Source: Parachlorella kessleri
Taxonomy: Eukaryota > Chlorophyta > Trebouxiophyceae > Chlorellales > Chlorellaceae
Assembly: GCA_001598975.1 (NCBI GenBank)
Contig: BBXU01001387.1
Span: forward strand, 1 to 53,473
Direction: 5' to 3'
DNA length: 53,473 nucleotides
The notes under the pieces were generated by a model. It saw only the letters and a program-made list of their open reading frames with translations. It was not told the origin of the DNA and did not search any database. Shown piece after piece: positions 12,886 through 23,985 of the stretch. Each line of letters opens with the position of its first letter. Position 1 is the first letter of the stretch. Made by a program: the position numbers and the translations under genes.

Positions 12886-13278
12886 CACCCTAGCTAAATA
12901 GCTTTGCTGGTGGGGCCTGTGGAGACTTTGCCGTGTCCAGGAATGCCAGCAGAAGCGGCTAGCCCACGCCGGCCCCCCAGATCAACTCTGACTCCTTGTG
13001 TATTTATTACAGACAGCATGCTGTAGCAATGGCCTGTGTCGGTGAAGGTTCCGATAGTCTGGCGGGAGGCCCTCTTGGTGAGGCCCCAGCCAAGACCAGC
13101 TCCCTGCCTCCGCCTCGTCGTGTCCTGGCTTGTTTGCGGGCGCCTCGAGACGCCTCTAAGTAGCTTAGCTGACGCTCGCGTGGAAGGTAAAGCGGCAAGG
13201 TTGTGCATGACCTCTGATGTTTGAAAGCCCTCCACCTGCGTGCCTGACTGGTTTTTAAAGCCGTGCAGGCTGGGTAAG
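12886..13278. promoter_or_regulatory. Divergent promoter region of PLBD and saposin genes
   Basis: The two start codons point away from each other and are 393 bp apart, so this interval must hold both 5' UTRs and both core promoters. A TTTTTAAAG stretch just upstream of the saposin start (about 13253-13261) is a possible weak TATA-like element. I saw no other clear motif. Both products are secretory-pathway proteins linked to lipid degradation, which makes a shared bidirectional promoter plausible. Confidence 0.6.
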
Positions 13279-16200
13279 ATGTTTGGCACAAAGCTGCTAC
13301 TTCTCTCCGCGCTGGCCATCCTGGCCAGTGCAGGTGAGCTGGCTATGTTGGGTGGTGTGCTGATGGGGGAGGGGTGGTGCCCCGTTTGCCAGCGTACACT
13401 GGAATGAAAGGATCGCTGATATTGCCAGATAAACAGCCAGAAGGGTGCGGAACTGCAGCATCAGGGATCAGCTGCCAGCTCATCAGGAGTTGCTCACATC
13501 CTAGCCACCGAGCTGTGCTTTGCAGAAGTGACCCCCAAGATCAAGAAGGTCTATGTTCTAGGTCGTCTCGGCGGGCGGGGCTGCCTGCCCCCTCACTTCC
13601 TCCGTGAGCCCTTACTGCTGCCTTGCCACTGTTGCCATCTGCAGCCCCCCACTTGGCTGTGACAGAGCAGCGTCGAACCAGCCTGAAGCCCGGCATGGAC
13701 GACCCGGCCGTGTCAAGCTTGCAGCTACCCACCGCCGCCGCCGCTGCCAACGACGGCGTGTGCGATGTCTGCACCAATGCAATCCAGTCTATGGAGGAGT
13801 ATGTCTCGGACCCCCAGGTGGGCCCCCCGCTGTCCTACGCCTTAAATGATTGATATGACAGCCCAGTTCTGGGATTCCCAACCCGCTTGGGTTGACATGG
13901 GTACAGGCATGGCCAGTCCCCTGTGGCTGCAGTACCTGCTGTGTTTTTGAATGTGTGAGGTGTAACTGTGAGAGGCTTGGAGCGGTCCGGCACCTGGGGT
14001 GTACCTGCGTTCGCCTGGTCCGCCCATTCGTCAGCCGACGGGGCACCAAATTAAGGCACGCTCGCCTAGTGTCGTCAATCACTCTACTGTGAGTTGACTG
14101 CATGCTGACCTCTGCCGCAGACTGTGGCCAACATGGCGACGTTCTTGGATCAGCAGATATGTGACCAGCTGCCCCAGAGCATGGTGCCCACCTGCAAGCT
14201 GGTGCGTAGCCCTGATGCAGCTCTGTGACCCCCTTTCTCTTATGCAGACCTTGGGTGTATGTTCTTCTGTGCTTTGTCGACTGGGGGTGCCCAAGCTGGT
14301 GTCGGGCTGAACAGGGTGTAGGGCCACTGCCAAGGCATGCTCTGCACAGGCTATGCTGGGGTGCAATGGGTTGCATATGCCTTTCAGGACAACAACAGCA
14401 TGCAGGACTGCGTGCTACCCTCGGTCTCGTAGGTGCCCCTCCTGGGCCATGATCGAGATCCCTGTGGGTAACCATGACGTGCCATCGTTGCCTTCCTACT
14501 TCATTACCCCATGCCCTACTACAGCCAGCATGCACCCGACACTTTTGATTTCCTGCGTGTGCCCCTCTCGTAAGGGGTGCCCTCACTTGGTGCCGACTTT
14601 GGGAGCCTTCCCTTGGAGTACCATACCCTCTTCCCGTGCATAAGGTGGCCCTGGTAGCCAGAGTCTGGAAACCCCCTCCCTGCTTGCAGGAGGTGCCTCT
14701 GGTGGTCACCATGGTCATCAACATGATGAAGCAGAGCATCCCCCCGGCCACCATCTGCGCCGCCATGGGGCTCTGCGATGCTTCCAAGGCGCCCGTGGCA
14801 CCCAGCCCCTTCACCCAGATGGTGAAAAGCGCGCTGAGCCAGCCGCCTAAGCCTGGCATGGAGGGCCCCTTTGATTGCCCGGTGAGACGGGGGTCGGGGG
14901 GGGGGGGGGCAGGCGTGCCGGGGTACGTGTTTGTTTATGGTGGCAGGTAAGGTAATGTGAACAGAGGAGAGCCAGGGATGAGGCGTACTGAAATGGCGTG
15001 ATGCGGCTTTGCGGTTGTCCAGGTGGCGCATGGTCTTGTATGCTCTGTATTGTGCGACTCATCCAAGGGTGTGTCTAAGTTGCTGTCGGCCCCCTTCTGG
15101 TTGATATGCAAGGTGGCCATGGAGGGCGTGAGGTATCTTCTGTACTGTTCGACTCATTCCCCGGGTCCCCTCCTGCAGATGTGCAAGGTGGTGGTGCAGG
15201 TGGCCATGGAGCGGCTCCAGGACCCCGCCCTGCGCCAGCAGCTGCAGGCAGACATTTCTGATGCCTGCGACACCATGCCCGCAGAGTCACAGGTGCGGTT
15301 TGAAAATGTCGCAGCCGTGTCGGCAGCGGCGCGGTTTTGCAGCCTGTTCTCACGGGCGGGCAGCGCTGGGAATGGTCCTTGGGCCGGGGCACCATCAGAC
15401 CCACAGGCATAAGGATTGACCCACGAGCACATGTACTGCCCCACCCGGTACTGTGTGTGGTACTGCAGGCGCGCTGCCACGCCCACGTGGCTGCCCTCTT
15501 CAAGGCCCTGGATGACCTCATGCATGACGTGGACCCCGAGGGTGTCTGCCAGCTGGCCCTCTTCTGCCCCCGCAAGTAGGTGGCCTCGCCCCTGCTACGT
15601 CAGCCAGGGTTATAGTGTGAGAGTGGTGCTGCGGTCCGGATGCCAGCTGTTCAGATGGTTGATAAACAGGGAACACTTCAACTCCTCGGAACTGCCTGCC
15701 GGTGTTGTGATATGACCCTCGCCGCCACCAAGCCTCTTTTTGTCACCGGTGGTGTAGGAACGCCCTCCTAGCCACCCCTGCTGCCCTGTCCGAGCTGCGG
15801 GCCAGCTTTGTCCGCCTGGCCACTACCCCCCGCCTGGCCACCCCTACGGCATCTGTCAACACCCCCGCCCGTCTGGAGGATGCTTGCCAGAGTTGTGTGG
15901 CCATCATTTCCGAGGCAGCCGCCATCATCCAGGTAAGCAGGGCCCCGAGCTTGCTGCTGTGTGTCCTGCGCACCAGCGCTTGGGCCAGCTGAGATGGTAC
16001 AGCCAACACGGGGGGCACCGTCTTGGCCAAGTCTGAAGATTTGAATTCGTTAGAGCATTTCTTCGTGACCGAGTTGTAGATTGGGGATGCTGTGGCTCTA
16101 GTTGTTTCCCTACTATTATCTTGCGTGTGTTGAAGGGGTCGCTCTGGGACAGATTGTAAAGGAAAGCCAGGGGTTCTCAAGGTTGGCAGGGCCACAGGAC

Positions 16201-16713
16201 AGCGGAGGCCCACATGTGTTGCATGCTTGAGCATCCCGGCCACAGTCTGAGGTCCTGAGCTGACAGCAGCAATTTGTGAAGCTGGGCATTATTGAGGCAT
16301 TACTGCTGCGCTGTCTCAGCATGCCCTCTACGCACTGTGCTGGCATGCCAGGAGCTCTGCCATTCCCACTGTGGATTTGCTAAGCACCCTCCACCGCTGT
16401 CCTACTGGGCCGCAACGTAATGCCCACCCTGGACGTTCCTGGTCCAAGTACAGCCCCCTCACGCTTGTGACACGCCTCCCTGCAGGACCCCCAGACCCAG
16501 CGTGAGATCCTGGCGTACGCCAAGCAGGGCTGTGAGGTGTTCCAGGATTACAAGCAGCAGTGCGAGACGTACGTGGAGCTGTACGGCCCCCTAATCCTCT
16601 CCATGGCGCTCCAGTACCTGCAGCCCCAGCAGCTGTGCACGCGCATGGGCTACTGCAAGCCGCTGCCGCCACCGGGCACCACCGCTGCCGCAGGGCTGGT
16701 GCGCGCGTTCTGA
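13279..16713 (+). CDS. Multi-saposin B domain protein (prosaposin-like)
   Basis: Nine exons: 13279-13333, 13526-13561 or 13526-13603, 13645-13817, 14121-14201, 14690-14881, 15179-15292, 15469-15575, 15758-15932 and 16486-16713 (TGA). The product has 386 or 400 residues. Both exon-2 donors keep frame, and the longer one uses a stronger GTGAGC. The start gives a signal peptide (MFGTKLLLLSALAILASA). Three saposin B domains follow. Each opens with CxxC (CDVC, CPMC, CQSC), has two central Cys and closes with a Cys pair (CAAMGLC, CQLALFC, CTRMGYC), the six-Cys pattern that makes three disulfides. Saposin B domains bind and lift membrane lipids to present them to hydrolases in lysosome-like compartments. 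Its divergent neighbour is a phospholipase B-like gene. The acceptor region of exon 6 is tandemly repeated. Confidence 0.9.
15014..15212 (+). repeat. Tandem copies of the saposin exon-6 acceptor/start segment
   Basis: The start of exon 6 (from 15179, containing ATGTGCAAGGTGG and CAGGTGGCCATGGAG) has a decayed copy at about 15102-15130 (ATGCAAGGTGGCCATGGAG) and a third trace near 15020 (CAGGTGGCGCATGG). The intron part is repeated as well: TGTATTGTGCGACTCATCC near 15045 matches TGTACTGTTCGACTCATTCC near 15142. The period is about 87-90 bp. The upstream copies have lost a proper AG acceptor. Confidence 0.7.
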
Positions 16714-17245
16714 GCTGGAAAATGCTGGGTGGGCAAATAGCAAGGAAATGCGTGCCTAAGCCAAAGTAGGCTGGATGGGCAAGTAGCAATTGAATGCGTT
16801 GGTGGGGTGGAAGGTTTTTTTTGGAAGTGTGTTCCTCAGGCTCAAGTAGCCTGCTGAGTATTGAGGCCTGGTTGCTTGGTGCTCGATGGCTAGGGAGTGG
16901 AGGCTGGGTTGCGTACTGTTGGCGGGAGGGGTGCACGTGGCCCCTTCATCGGACCCCCATTGCATTATGTCTGTGACTGATTTACGGTGGTCATTCACTT
17001 GTGCCAATAGTAACCTTCTGTCCTACCGCTGTGTCCCCTGCGGGAGGCCTTCATCATCCATCCAGACTTGGTTAATAGGGTTGGTTGGCTGCTGCATGCC
17101 TTTGTGCTGTACCCAACATCATGTTATGTTGTAGCCAGGCTGTATGCTTGCTGGGTCTTTGTTTGATGTTGTGGCACCCTTGTCATCAGGCTGTATATTA
17201 GGCTGGGATGTATACTTTTTGGTGTATTAATTGACTTGGAGGATA

Positions 17246-17250
17246 TGTAA
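17246..17250 (+). terminator. Putative polyadenylation signal TGTAA, saposin gene
   Basis: TGTAA is the usual poly(A) signal of chlorophycean nuclear genes. This copy would give the saposin transcript a 3' UTR of about 540 nt, normal for such algae. The stretch 16714-17813 otherwise holds no gene that I can see. Confidence 0.4.
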
Positions 17251-17303
17251 TTAGCAGTGCATGCTTTCAAAGGGGTTGAGCCACTAACTGCTGCTGGAAA
17301 TGC

Positions 17304-17308
17304 TTACA
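17304..17308 (-). terminator. Putative polyadenylation signal TGTAA, EF-hand/p25-alpha gene
   Basis: On the minus strand this is TGTAA, about 505 nt after the stop codon at 17814. Other minus-strand copies lie at about 17370-17374 and 17566-17570, so the site actually used is uncertain. Together with 17246-17250 it implies tail-to-tail genes with nearly abutting 3' ends. Confidence 0.35.
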
Positions 17309-17813
17309 TGCAGATGCACATCGGTCAGGTGTGGCACATCCTTACTCCATTCCACGTGAAAACAGCATCTTACACTCTCATTGCCCAGATTAATCACACA
17401 TCACTGTCATGCACCCTCACACCCCTGGCACCTCAGGTCGCAACTACGGTCATGTATACATGATGTCCAAAGCAAGGCTGCAAAACACACATCCAATCGC
17501 GCAACCTCCTGCAAGGCCCTGCATGTTTTTATTTTCGTGTCACGCGCCGCTTCCTACACTACCTGTTACACACATGCTTCGCCAGGTGGTGCTTGAGCAT
17601 CACCTATCATACAAGTGCTGCCATGTGATCATGGCTTTGGCATTGTCTCTAAGGCGCTTCTTGCGCTGGGCCATCAAAGTTTAAGCTGCTAGTTCTTCCG
17701 CCAGGCTAGAGCCAGGCCTAGACTCTGAACCTGCATAGGACAATGGCCTGCTGCTTGGGTCCAACTGTGCACAAATGTCCCGCGAAGCGCGCTTGTTCAG
17801 GCAGATAGGTTAT

Positions 17814-20800
17814 TTAGAGAAGCCCAGCGTACTTGATGAAGTCCTTGGGCAATGCCTGCATGGGTCGGGCTGCCTCTCCCCTATCACGAACCTCCAGATA
17901 ATTATGTGCATGCCGGTAAAACCGAGAGCAAGCAAGATCCACTGCCAGCTGCCTGCCCCGCCCGCTCACCTGCAGAGGTCCTTGCGCCACTGCTGCTGAG
18001 CCTGAGAGGCTGGGTGGTGGTGCCGCGGCATTGGGGACCCTCAGAGGCAGCAACTGCGCGCTTCACATCCAGTGTGCTGCTGCCACGCGCCTCCGCCAGA
18101 GCTTCCAGCACCTGGGAGAATTGCTCATACCTAATGCGCCGCGCCTGCAGCAGTAAAGTTGCAGACAGAATGGCACGGCTGCCAGGGCGGAGCCAAGGCT
18201 GGTGCTAGGCGCCAGGAATTTATTTATTTTTTACCGAGCAGAAAGCTGCCCCAACATATCGCAGCCGGAATTTGAAGACCACTTCCTTCTTATGACCTCT
18301 ACCTACCTTGCCAGAGCTACGCGCAAAGATCAAGTCCACCCTTGTCGCAGTCAATGCTTTGTTCAGAAGGCCTGTCTCACGGCACAGCTTGCTGAAGCGG
18401 GCCCCATCCAGCCCAGCTTCACCTGAACCGCAGTTGCTTGAAAGGGGATGAAAATGTGTGGAAACTGGCGCTGTCAGCAAGCAATCCACTTGAAGCAGTC
18501 CACTTGAATAGGGAATGGTAGTACACCAGTGGAAGCTCCCTAACCTACTTCAAACTGGACATCACAAGGCGAGGCAGCCGTGCCAATGAAATCCTCTATG
18601 TTTTGCAGCCATCCATGTAGCACACCCACCCTGGTTGGCATCACGGGTCCCAAACGTTGCATACTCCAGAAACACACGGCGCAGGCTGGTGTCATACACC
18701 TCGCTGGGTGCTGCTGGTGTGGCCGCACAAGCAAAGTCCTCGCCAGCTGGCCCGCTGGGAACAAAGGCAGAGGGCGTGACGGGGTGCGAGACCACCGCCT
18801 GCAACAGTGACAAGCCCACGGGGTCAAAACTGCCTCTTGGGAGGGCTTTCCATGATGCAGCCAAACATCGGCCGGCAGTAATCAGAGACCTGCAAATAAT
18901 TGCCAAGCAAGCACACCTACAGGTGTGATGCCCACGTGAATCCCAGACCATAGCTAATGCATCCCCACCTGCTGCTGGCTGGACTGTCGGCTTACACTAG
19001 GCGTCCTGGCAGATGGCTTGACACCCGCTGTTGCTGTTTTGTTGCGGGGCGTCAGGTCTGGGGTGGGTGTCAGGGTGGCCGCTGCCTTACCATTGCCCGA
19101 GGATGCCCCCTTGCGGGCAGTATTCGGCGCGCGGGCGCTCATCGGCACAGCAAAGCTGTCACCCTGCTGCTGCAGCTTCTGCAAAGGCAGCCGCAAGCCA
19201 CTGCCAGCAGTGCTGCGTCGCAGGGCCGCCACTGCTGCAGCTGTGGGCGTGCTGGCCGCGCTAGAGGTTGGTGTTGTCCGAGCTCTTTGGGCTCTGTTGA
19301 CATTGATACTGAGTGAGGAGCTGTGAGTTGGGCTGTCACGTGACACTATGGCCGCTGCTGGGTCCAGCGTGCGGTCCACCACAGACATGCCACCGCGGGC
19401 ATACACACCTGAACAGCAACATGTCCAGTATTGCAACAGACATGTTGACTTAACAGTAAGGCCGCTATGGTGCTTATACGTCAATTGCTTTCAGACTTGA
19501 CCAGTGCTTGACAGCCCCGACATACCTAAAGAAAGTTCCTTGCCTGTGGCAACACTAAATTTGCCACACAGCGGAGGCGTCCGGCCCAGGTTGTGTGCTT
19601 ACCGGTCCAGGTGCTTTTATCATCATGGAGCCTAGTGGCCTCCGCCTGGGGGACATTTACTGCAGGGCCCCCAGTATCCAGCACCATACCGACCACCTCT
19701 GTCAGAGACTGACCAGTCTGCTGAGCAATTAGTGCCAAAGCCGCCACACAGCCATCAAAATCCAGCCTGCAGCATTTGCAGATGCTTGGAGAGGTTTTGC
19801 CTCCTCGACCAAGCTGGAGGACTACAAGAGTGCGCACAACCTGGGTAATAAGTGCTCCAACTTGAAGCTCAACAACAAATATACTACTCACAAGCCCAGC
19901 CAACTAACCTGCGCCCGTCCCTGGGCTTGGCCTTTGTAAACACCAGGTCGACTTGGTTAGAGGCAAGCCCAGAGCCTGCCTCTCCCAGTGCAGTCGCCAG
20001 TCCACTCTCCTTGCAAAGCTTGCTGAAGCGGAAAGAGTCCAGGCTATTGGCATACCCACTGTTTCCGAACCTGGCAAAGGCAGATACCATGGCCCGCAGC
20101 TTTCCTGCAAAACACAGGAGAGCTCTGAGCAAGCCACATCAGCATGTCGTACTGGAAACCTGCGCTGGCCGAGGAGCATGGCGGGAGGCCATGGCACAAA
20201 ATAACATATATATACACCCCTGCCTTAGCCACCCTTCACAACTCACGCTCTGCGTCCAGCCCCAGCTCTGCTCTCAGGTGCTGTCGATGCAGGCTGAGCT
20301 GCTGTCCCAGGTAGAACATACTGAACTCAGGGAAATCCAGCACCCCGTCGTTGTTGAGGTCCGCCTTGCTGAACTGCCTCTCCAGCAGCTTCTCCTGCTC
20401 GACTTGGTCAGATAGGTCCTGCGGGGTGCATGCCACTCTTGCAAGCTTGTTACATATTTCTTCAACACCCATGGTGCAGGCGGCTCTTACCGACTCCACA
20501 ACTAGTTCTCCAGGCTAACCATGGGTGCAGGGGCATGGTAAAATGGGTTTCATCCCTGGCTTGCAGCAAAGTTGGGTACAAACTGACTTACCATGGCTCC
20601 AAAGTCCTCCAACATGTTGGCAAATCCTGCCTTATCCACAACTGGCGCTCCTGCTGCTGCATACTGCAGGGGCCAGGGAGACACTGGCAAATCAGCCTTG
20701 TAGCCAGGGTCAGCTTACTGCTGAGGTTAGCCTCATCCCTTACTCCACCAACAATCAACCAGGATACATCAATATGAATGGGCAGTTATGACTCGGCAGT

Positions 20801-22727
20801 TGTGAGCTGGCACGGTACAGCAAGGCAGATCAACCAACTGCCTACCGAGCAGAAAGCGGCGGCACATTCATGGTCCCTGATAGGCCCTTCGTAAAGGACT
20901 CCTGCTGTGCTTCCGGTGCTGGCGGCAGCGGCCTCAAGGTCTGGGCAGGCCTCGAGCTCAAACAAAATGTCCTGTTGAAAGAGGCAGGCGCTTTGTGGTA
21001 TTCGACACAGTAAAGCTTAAGGCTTGTTGGTCTGCGGAAACCTTGCTTTGTGTTATGGTAGTCAAGGCATTTAGCCTTTGCAAAAGGCTGACAGGCAGGG
21101 GAGCATTGAGGCGGTGGTGAAGTCTGCAAAGAACTTGTGTGCATGAGACCCATCGTCATTCCCCTCACCTGGGGAGGCACTTCCAGGATCTGTGCCACCT
21201 CGTTCAACGACCGCTCCTCCACTTGCAGCCGCTGCAGCCCAGCCACCACGGCTCCGGCCCCCAGCTGGCGCAGCAGGCGCTTCAGCTGGCGAGCAGTGTC
21301 ACAATAGTCGCCTGGGCGCAGCTTGCGAGCAGCGTTTGACGGCAAGCAACCCTGGAAAACATTGCCATTTTTGTGTTGGTTGTCGGTGCGAGGACTTGGC
21401 CCCAAATAATGTTGGCATACATCGACACATCTACCAGGAGATCCAAGCTGTATGGTCCGCAGCCATTCCTTCTTTCAGAGCTTCGGTACTGGCCTTCCCT
21501 CACACAACTCTACCCAGACTGCATGTCCCACACCTGCATGAGCTGCGATATGGTACTGTGCAGCTCTTGAAAGGCTTCTGATTTGGGAGCAGCCGCAAAG
21601 GCCATTTGCAGCAGCCAGCCGTCAGCACTGGCGCTTCCAACCAGGGTAGCGGCCCTCATGAACGCCTCCGCCAGTTGGTCAGCTTTCCCCGCCTCCAGAG
21701 CTGCGAAGCGAGCACCTGCAGAAGGCACGGTGTGTATATAAGAACGAGCTGAAATGCAGTTACTCTCAGCAAAGGTAAGTTGCACAGGAGGAGAAAGGAA
21801 GGCAAATTGGCCCAGTTCGAGGTTGCTGTCACACGAGGAGGGCAAAACAGTCCCCATCATGTGAGCAGTAGGGCACCCTTCCCCAACATAGCGTACCGTG
21901 GGAATCCAACAACGCGACAACATCGCCCAGGAATTCACACAAGACCGAGCAGTTGTGACGGCTGGCCCTGGCATAGTCGCACAGCTTTAGGGCCTCCCTT
22001 GCAGACTCTGCATATACAGGCAAGTCGGTGTGTCATTCAATGCACGGCAGCTTGCACAGGCTTGCAAACTCCATCCAGTCTTCTGATGGGTAAGCAACGC
22101 TCCAAACAGAGCCGCAACATCCTCTACTCTGCTACTTCGGAAAGCACTCACCCAGGATCTGCACGACAGCCTGGGGGTGGATATCTGATGCCTGCAGGAA
22201 TCCTGTGCCGTTGATGCCAAAAAGCTCAAAGTAGGGCTTGAAGGCGGCTTCGGGTGGGGTGGAAGGCTTGCCAGCCAGTGGCACGCCCAAGGCAAGGGCA
22301 AGCGCACTGCCTTTAAGGGCTTCAGCAGAGTCCTGCACCGCAGTTGACGTTTGGCTGGTGGTCAAAGTGGTGAGCCAGTCAACAGCTGCCCGTCGCACTT
22401 GACACACACTTCGCAGGCACGTTTACCTCAACTACAGGCTCTTCTGTGACAGACGCCTGCGTTGTGTTGCCTTCTGGTGGGGTGACAGCGCTCTCCTCCG
22501 CCGTTGATGCTTGGGCGCTCCCAACAGTTGTGGACTTCGCCTTGCTCTTAAAGCTCAATCCCTTGAACAGGCTGCTGCCTTTCTTTTCAAGAGTGGCCTG
22601 CACGGAAGTTGTGTTGGGGAGCCTGTCGCACATAGCCCCGATAGTTCTTCCCTTAAGCTACTGACATCTCTTTAAGACGATGTAACCTTACCTCCTTATC
22701 CTTCTTCTTCTTACTGAAAAGTCCCAT
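17814..22727 (-). CDS. EF-hand protein with two p25-alpha (TPPP) domains
   Basis: Sixteen exons in transcript order: 22727-22692, 22597-22427, 22332-22152, 22007-21897, 21715-21534, 21351-21169, 20971-20846, 20663-20592, 20418-20247, 20104-19909, 19766-19603, 19408-18969, 18798-18630, 18422-18307, 18144-17970 and 17869-17814 (TAA), total 2550 nt or 849 residues, all phases consistent. The N-terminus MGLFSKKKKDK is basic with Gly2, an imperfect myristoylation-like start. A canonical EF-hand loop (DLNNDGVLDFPE) lies at about 374-385. The first p25-alpha domain (about 412-535) has FARFGNSG, FSKLCKESGL, VDLVFTKAK, LDFDGC and the hallmark LHDDKSTWTGVYARGG. A Ser/Thr/Ala-rich linker (about 540-680) follows. 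A second, shorter p25-alpha copy (about 715-800) has FLEYATFGT, FSKLCRETGLL, VDLIFARS and RRIRYEQF. p25-alpha proteins bind or bundle microtubules and are common in ciliated organisms, so a flagellar or cytoskeletal role is inferred. Confidence 0.85.
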
Positions 22728-23985
22728 GGCAGCAGCACTTGTAAGCAGACCCGGGAAATGCCACTAATATTGCTGCAAGGGTAACGACTTGAGGCCAGGT
22801 GTGACACAATGTAGCGGCGACACTGCCTCAGCTGGCTCGCGCTTAAAACAATGCCTCGCCTGCTGCGGCATGCTGCGCGTTCAAGTCATGCAGTCATCAC
22901 ACTAACGAGGTTCTTCTGCTGACCCCTAGCCTTCCACATTGAGGTCACCAGTTCGTGTGCCATCTAGTAGTTCAGGGTTTTTAAGATGGAAAATGCACGT
23001 GGCAGGAATGGGTCAGACAGCAGTGTGGCGGGATCCAGCTGCGTCATTAAGCAGGCATAATCGTAAAGGGGGAAACCCGCTGCAAGGGCTGTTGCTCACC
23101 CCCCCCCCCTCCCCCCCCCCAATTATCTGCCCCCCTCACTCACTCACACATACACCACCACCACAAACAGGCTACACTACGCACAGCAGACGTCCGGGAC
23201 CCACCACCATTGCCACCCTATGCGAGAAGGCGTCCTTCTTGTCCCTTTGTACTCAACTAACCACGAACTCAGGCTTTTTAGTGTAGCTGCAAATTGGTAC
23301 AGCCCAACCTGGGCTGAATTGTTCTGGAAAAGGGCGACAGCTTAAATTGCAAAGTTAGGCTACAAGTATAGTACGACAGTGTACCACCAATAGCTGGCGT
23401 GGACATGGTGCCACCACCACAGCAACATGGCATATGCCTCGAACGTGACGTAGCAAGCAACACTGCAAGGGTTAGCAACCAGAAGCCGAAGAACGCAAGT
23501 GATAACTTAAGCGACGGCAAACAACAGTCGTACAGGCTTATTCTAACGAGTACGAAAGTCAAAGCAGTGGCAAGCAAGACCGATACGCAACCAGTTTGGA
23601 TGTAAGACAACATTCAAGCAGGGACTTCACAACTCAGCCACAAGTGAGCACCAGGCCTTTGTATTCATATAGATAGAACAAGCAGGGCACGGAATGCAGT
23701 ATGCACACACCTGCCTAATGGAGGCTGATACGTCCCCCACTGTCCAACCTATATCACTATTGACATCTGTGCTGCAGATCACACAAGTTCATACCAGTGG
23801 TACCAACAGCTTTTCTCCGCTGCCTCACATATGTCGTGGCAACACCACTTAGGCCTGTAGGATTATGTAATGCTCACCGCTACACTCCCGCTGATGCCTT
23901 CAATCACTCCGTGGGAGGGCCCCCCGGAACAGGCGCAGCCTAGCCGCCCAGCGGACTGCAACTCTCTCAGGGAGGCTGCTTCCCC
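22728..23985. other. Intergenic region between p25-alpha gene start and kinase A stop
   Basis: This interval should hold the promoter of the EF-hand/p25-alpha gene (its 22727 end) and the 3' UTR of kinase A (its 23985 end), both on the minus strand. It contains a C-rich low-complexity tract at about 23099-23120 and one copy of a dispersed repeat (22984-23085). No exon-like similarity was seen. Confidence 0.5.
22984..23085 (+). repeat. Dispersed repeat, copy 1
   Basis: About 95 bp shared with 42453-42545, estimated by eye at roughly 80% identity. Common blocks include AGATGGAAA, GGGTCAGACAGCAGTG, CCAGCTGCGTCA and TAAGCAGGCA. Its family is unknown to me. It may be a fragment of a longer mobile element. 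Confidence 0.65.

Noticed and set aside
13789..14859. Long open frame (356 codons) on the minus strand
   Set aside because: It lies antisense across saposin exons 3-5 and their introns. It is low-complexity and without domain signals, whereas the plus strand gives a phase-consistent saposin model.
22379..22427. Continuation of p25-alpha gene exon 2 into the VRRAAVDWL frame
   Set aside because: It would need an intron of about 30 bp with no usable acceptor in phase. The acceptor at 22332 gives a 94-bp intron and correct phase.
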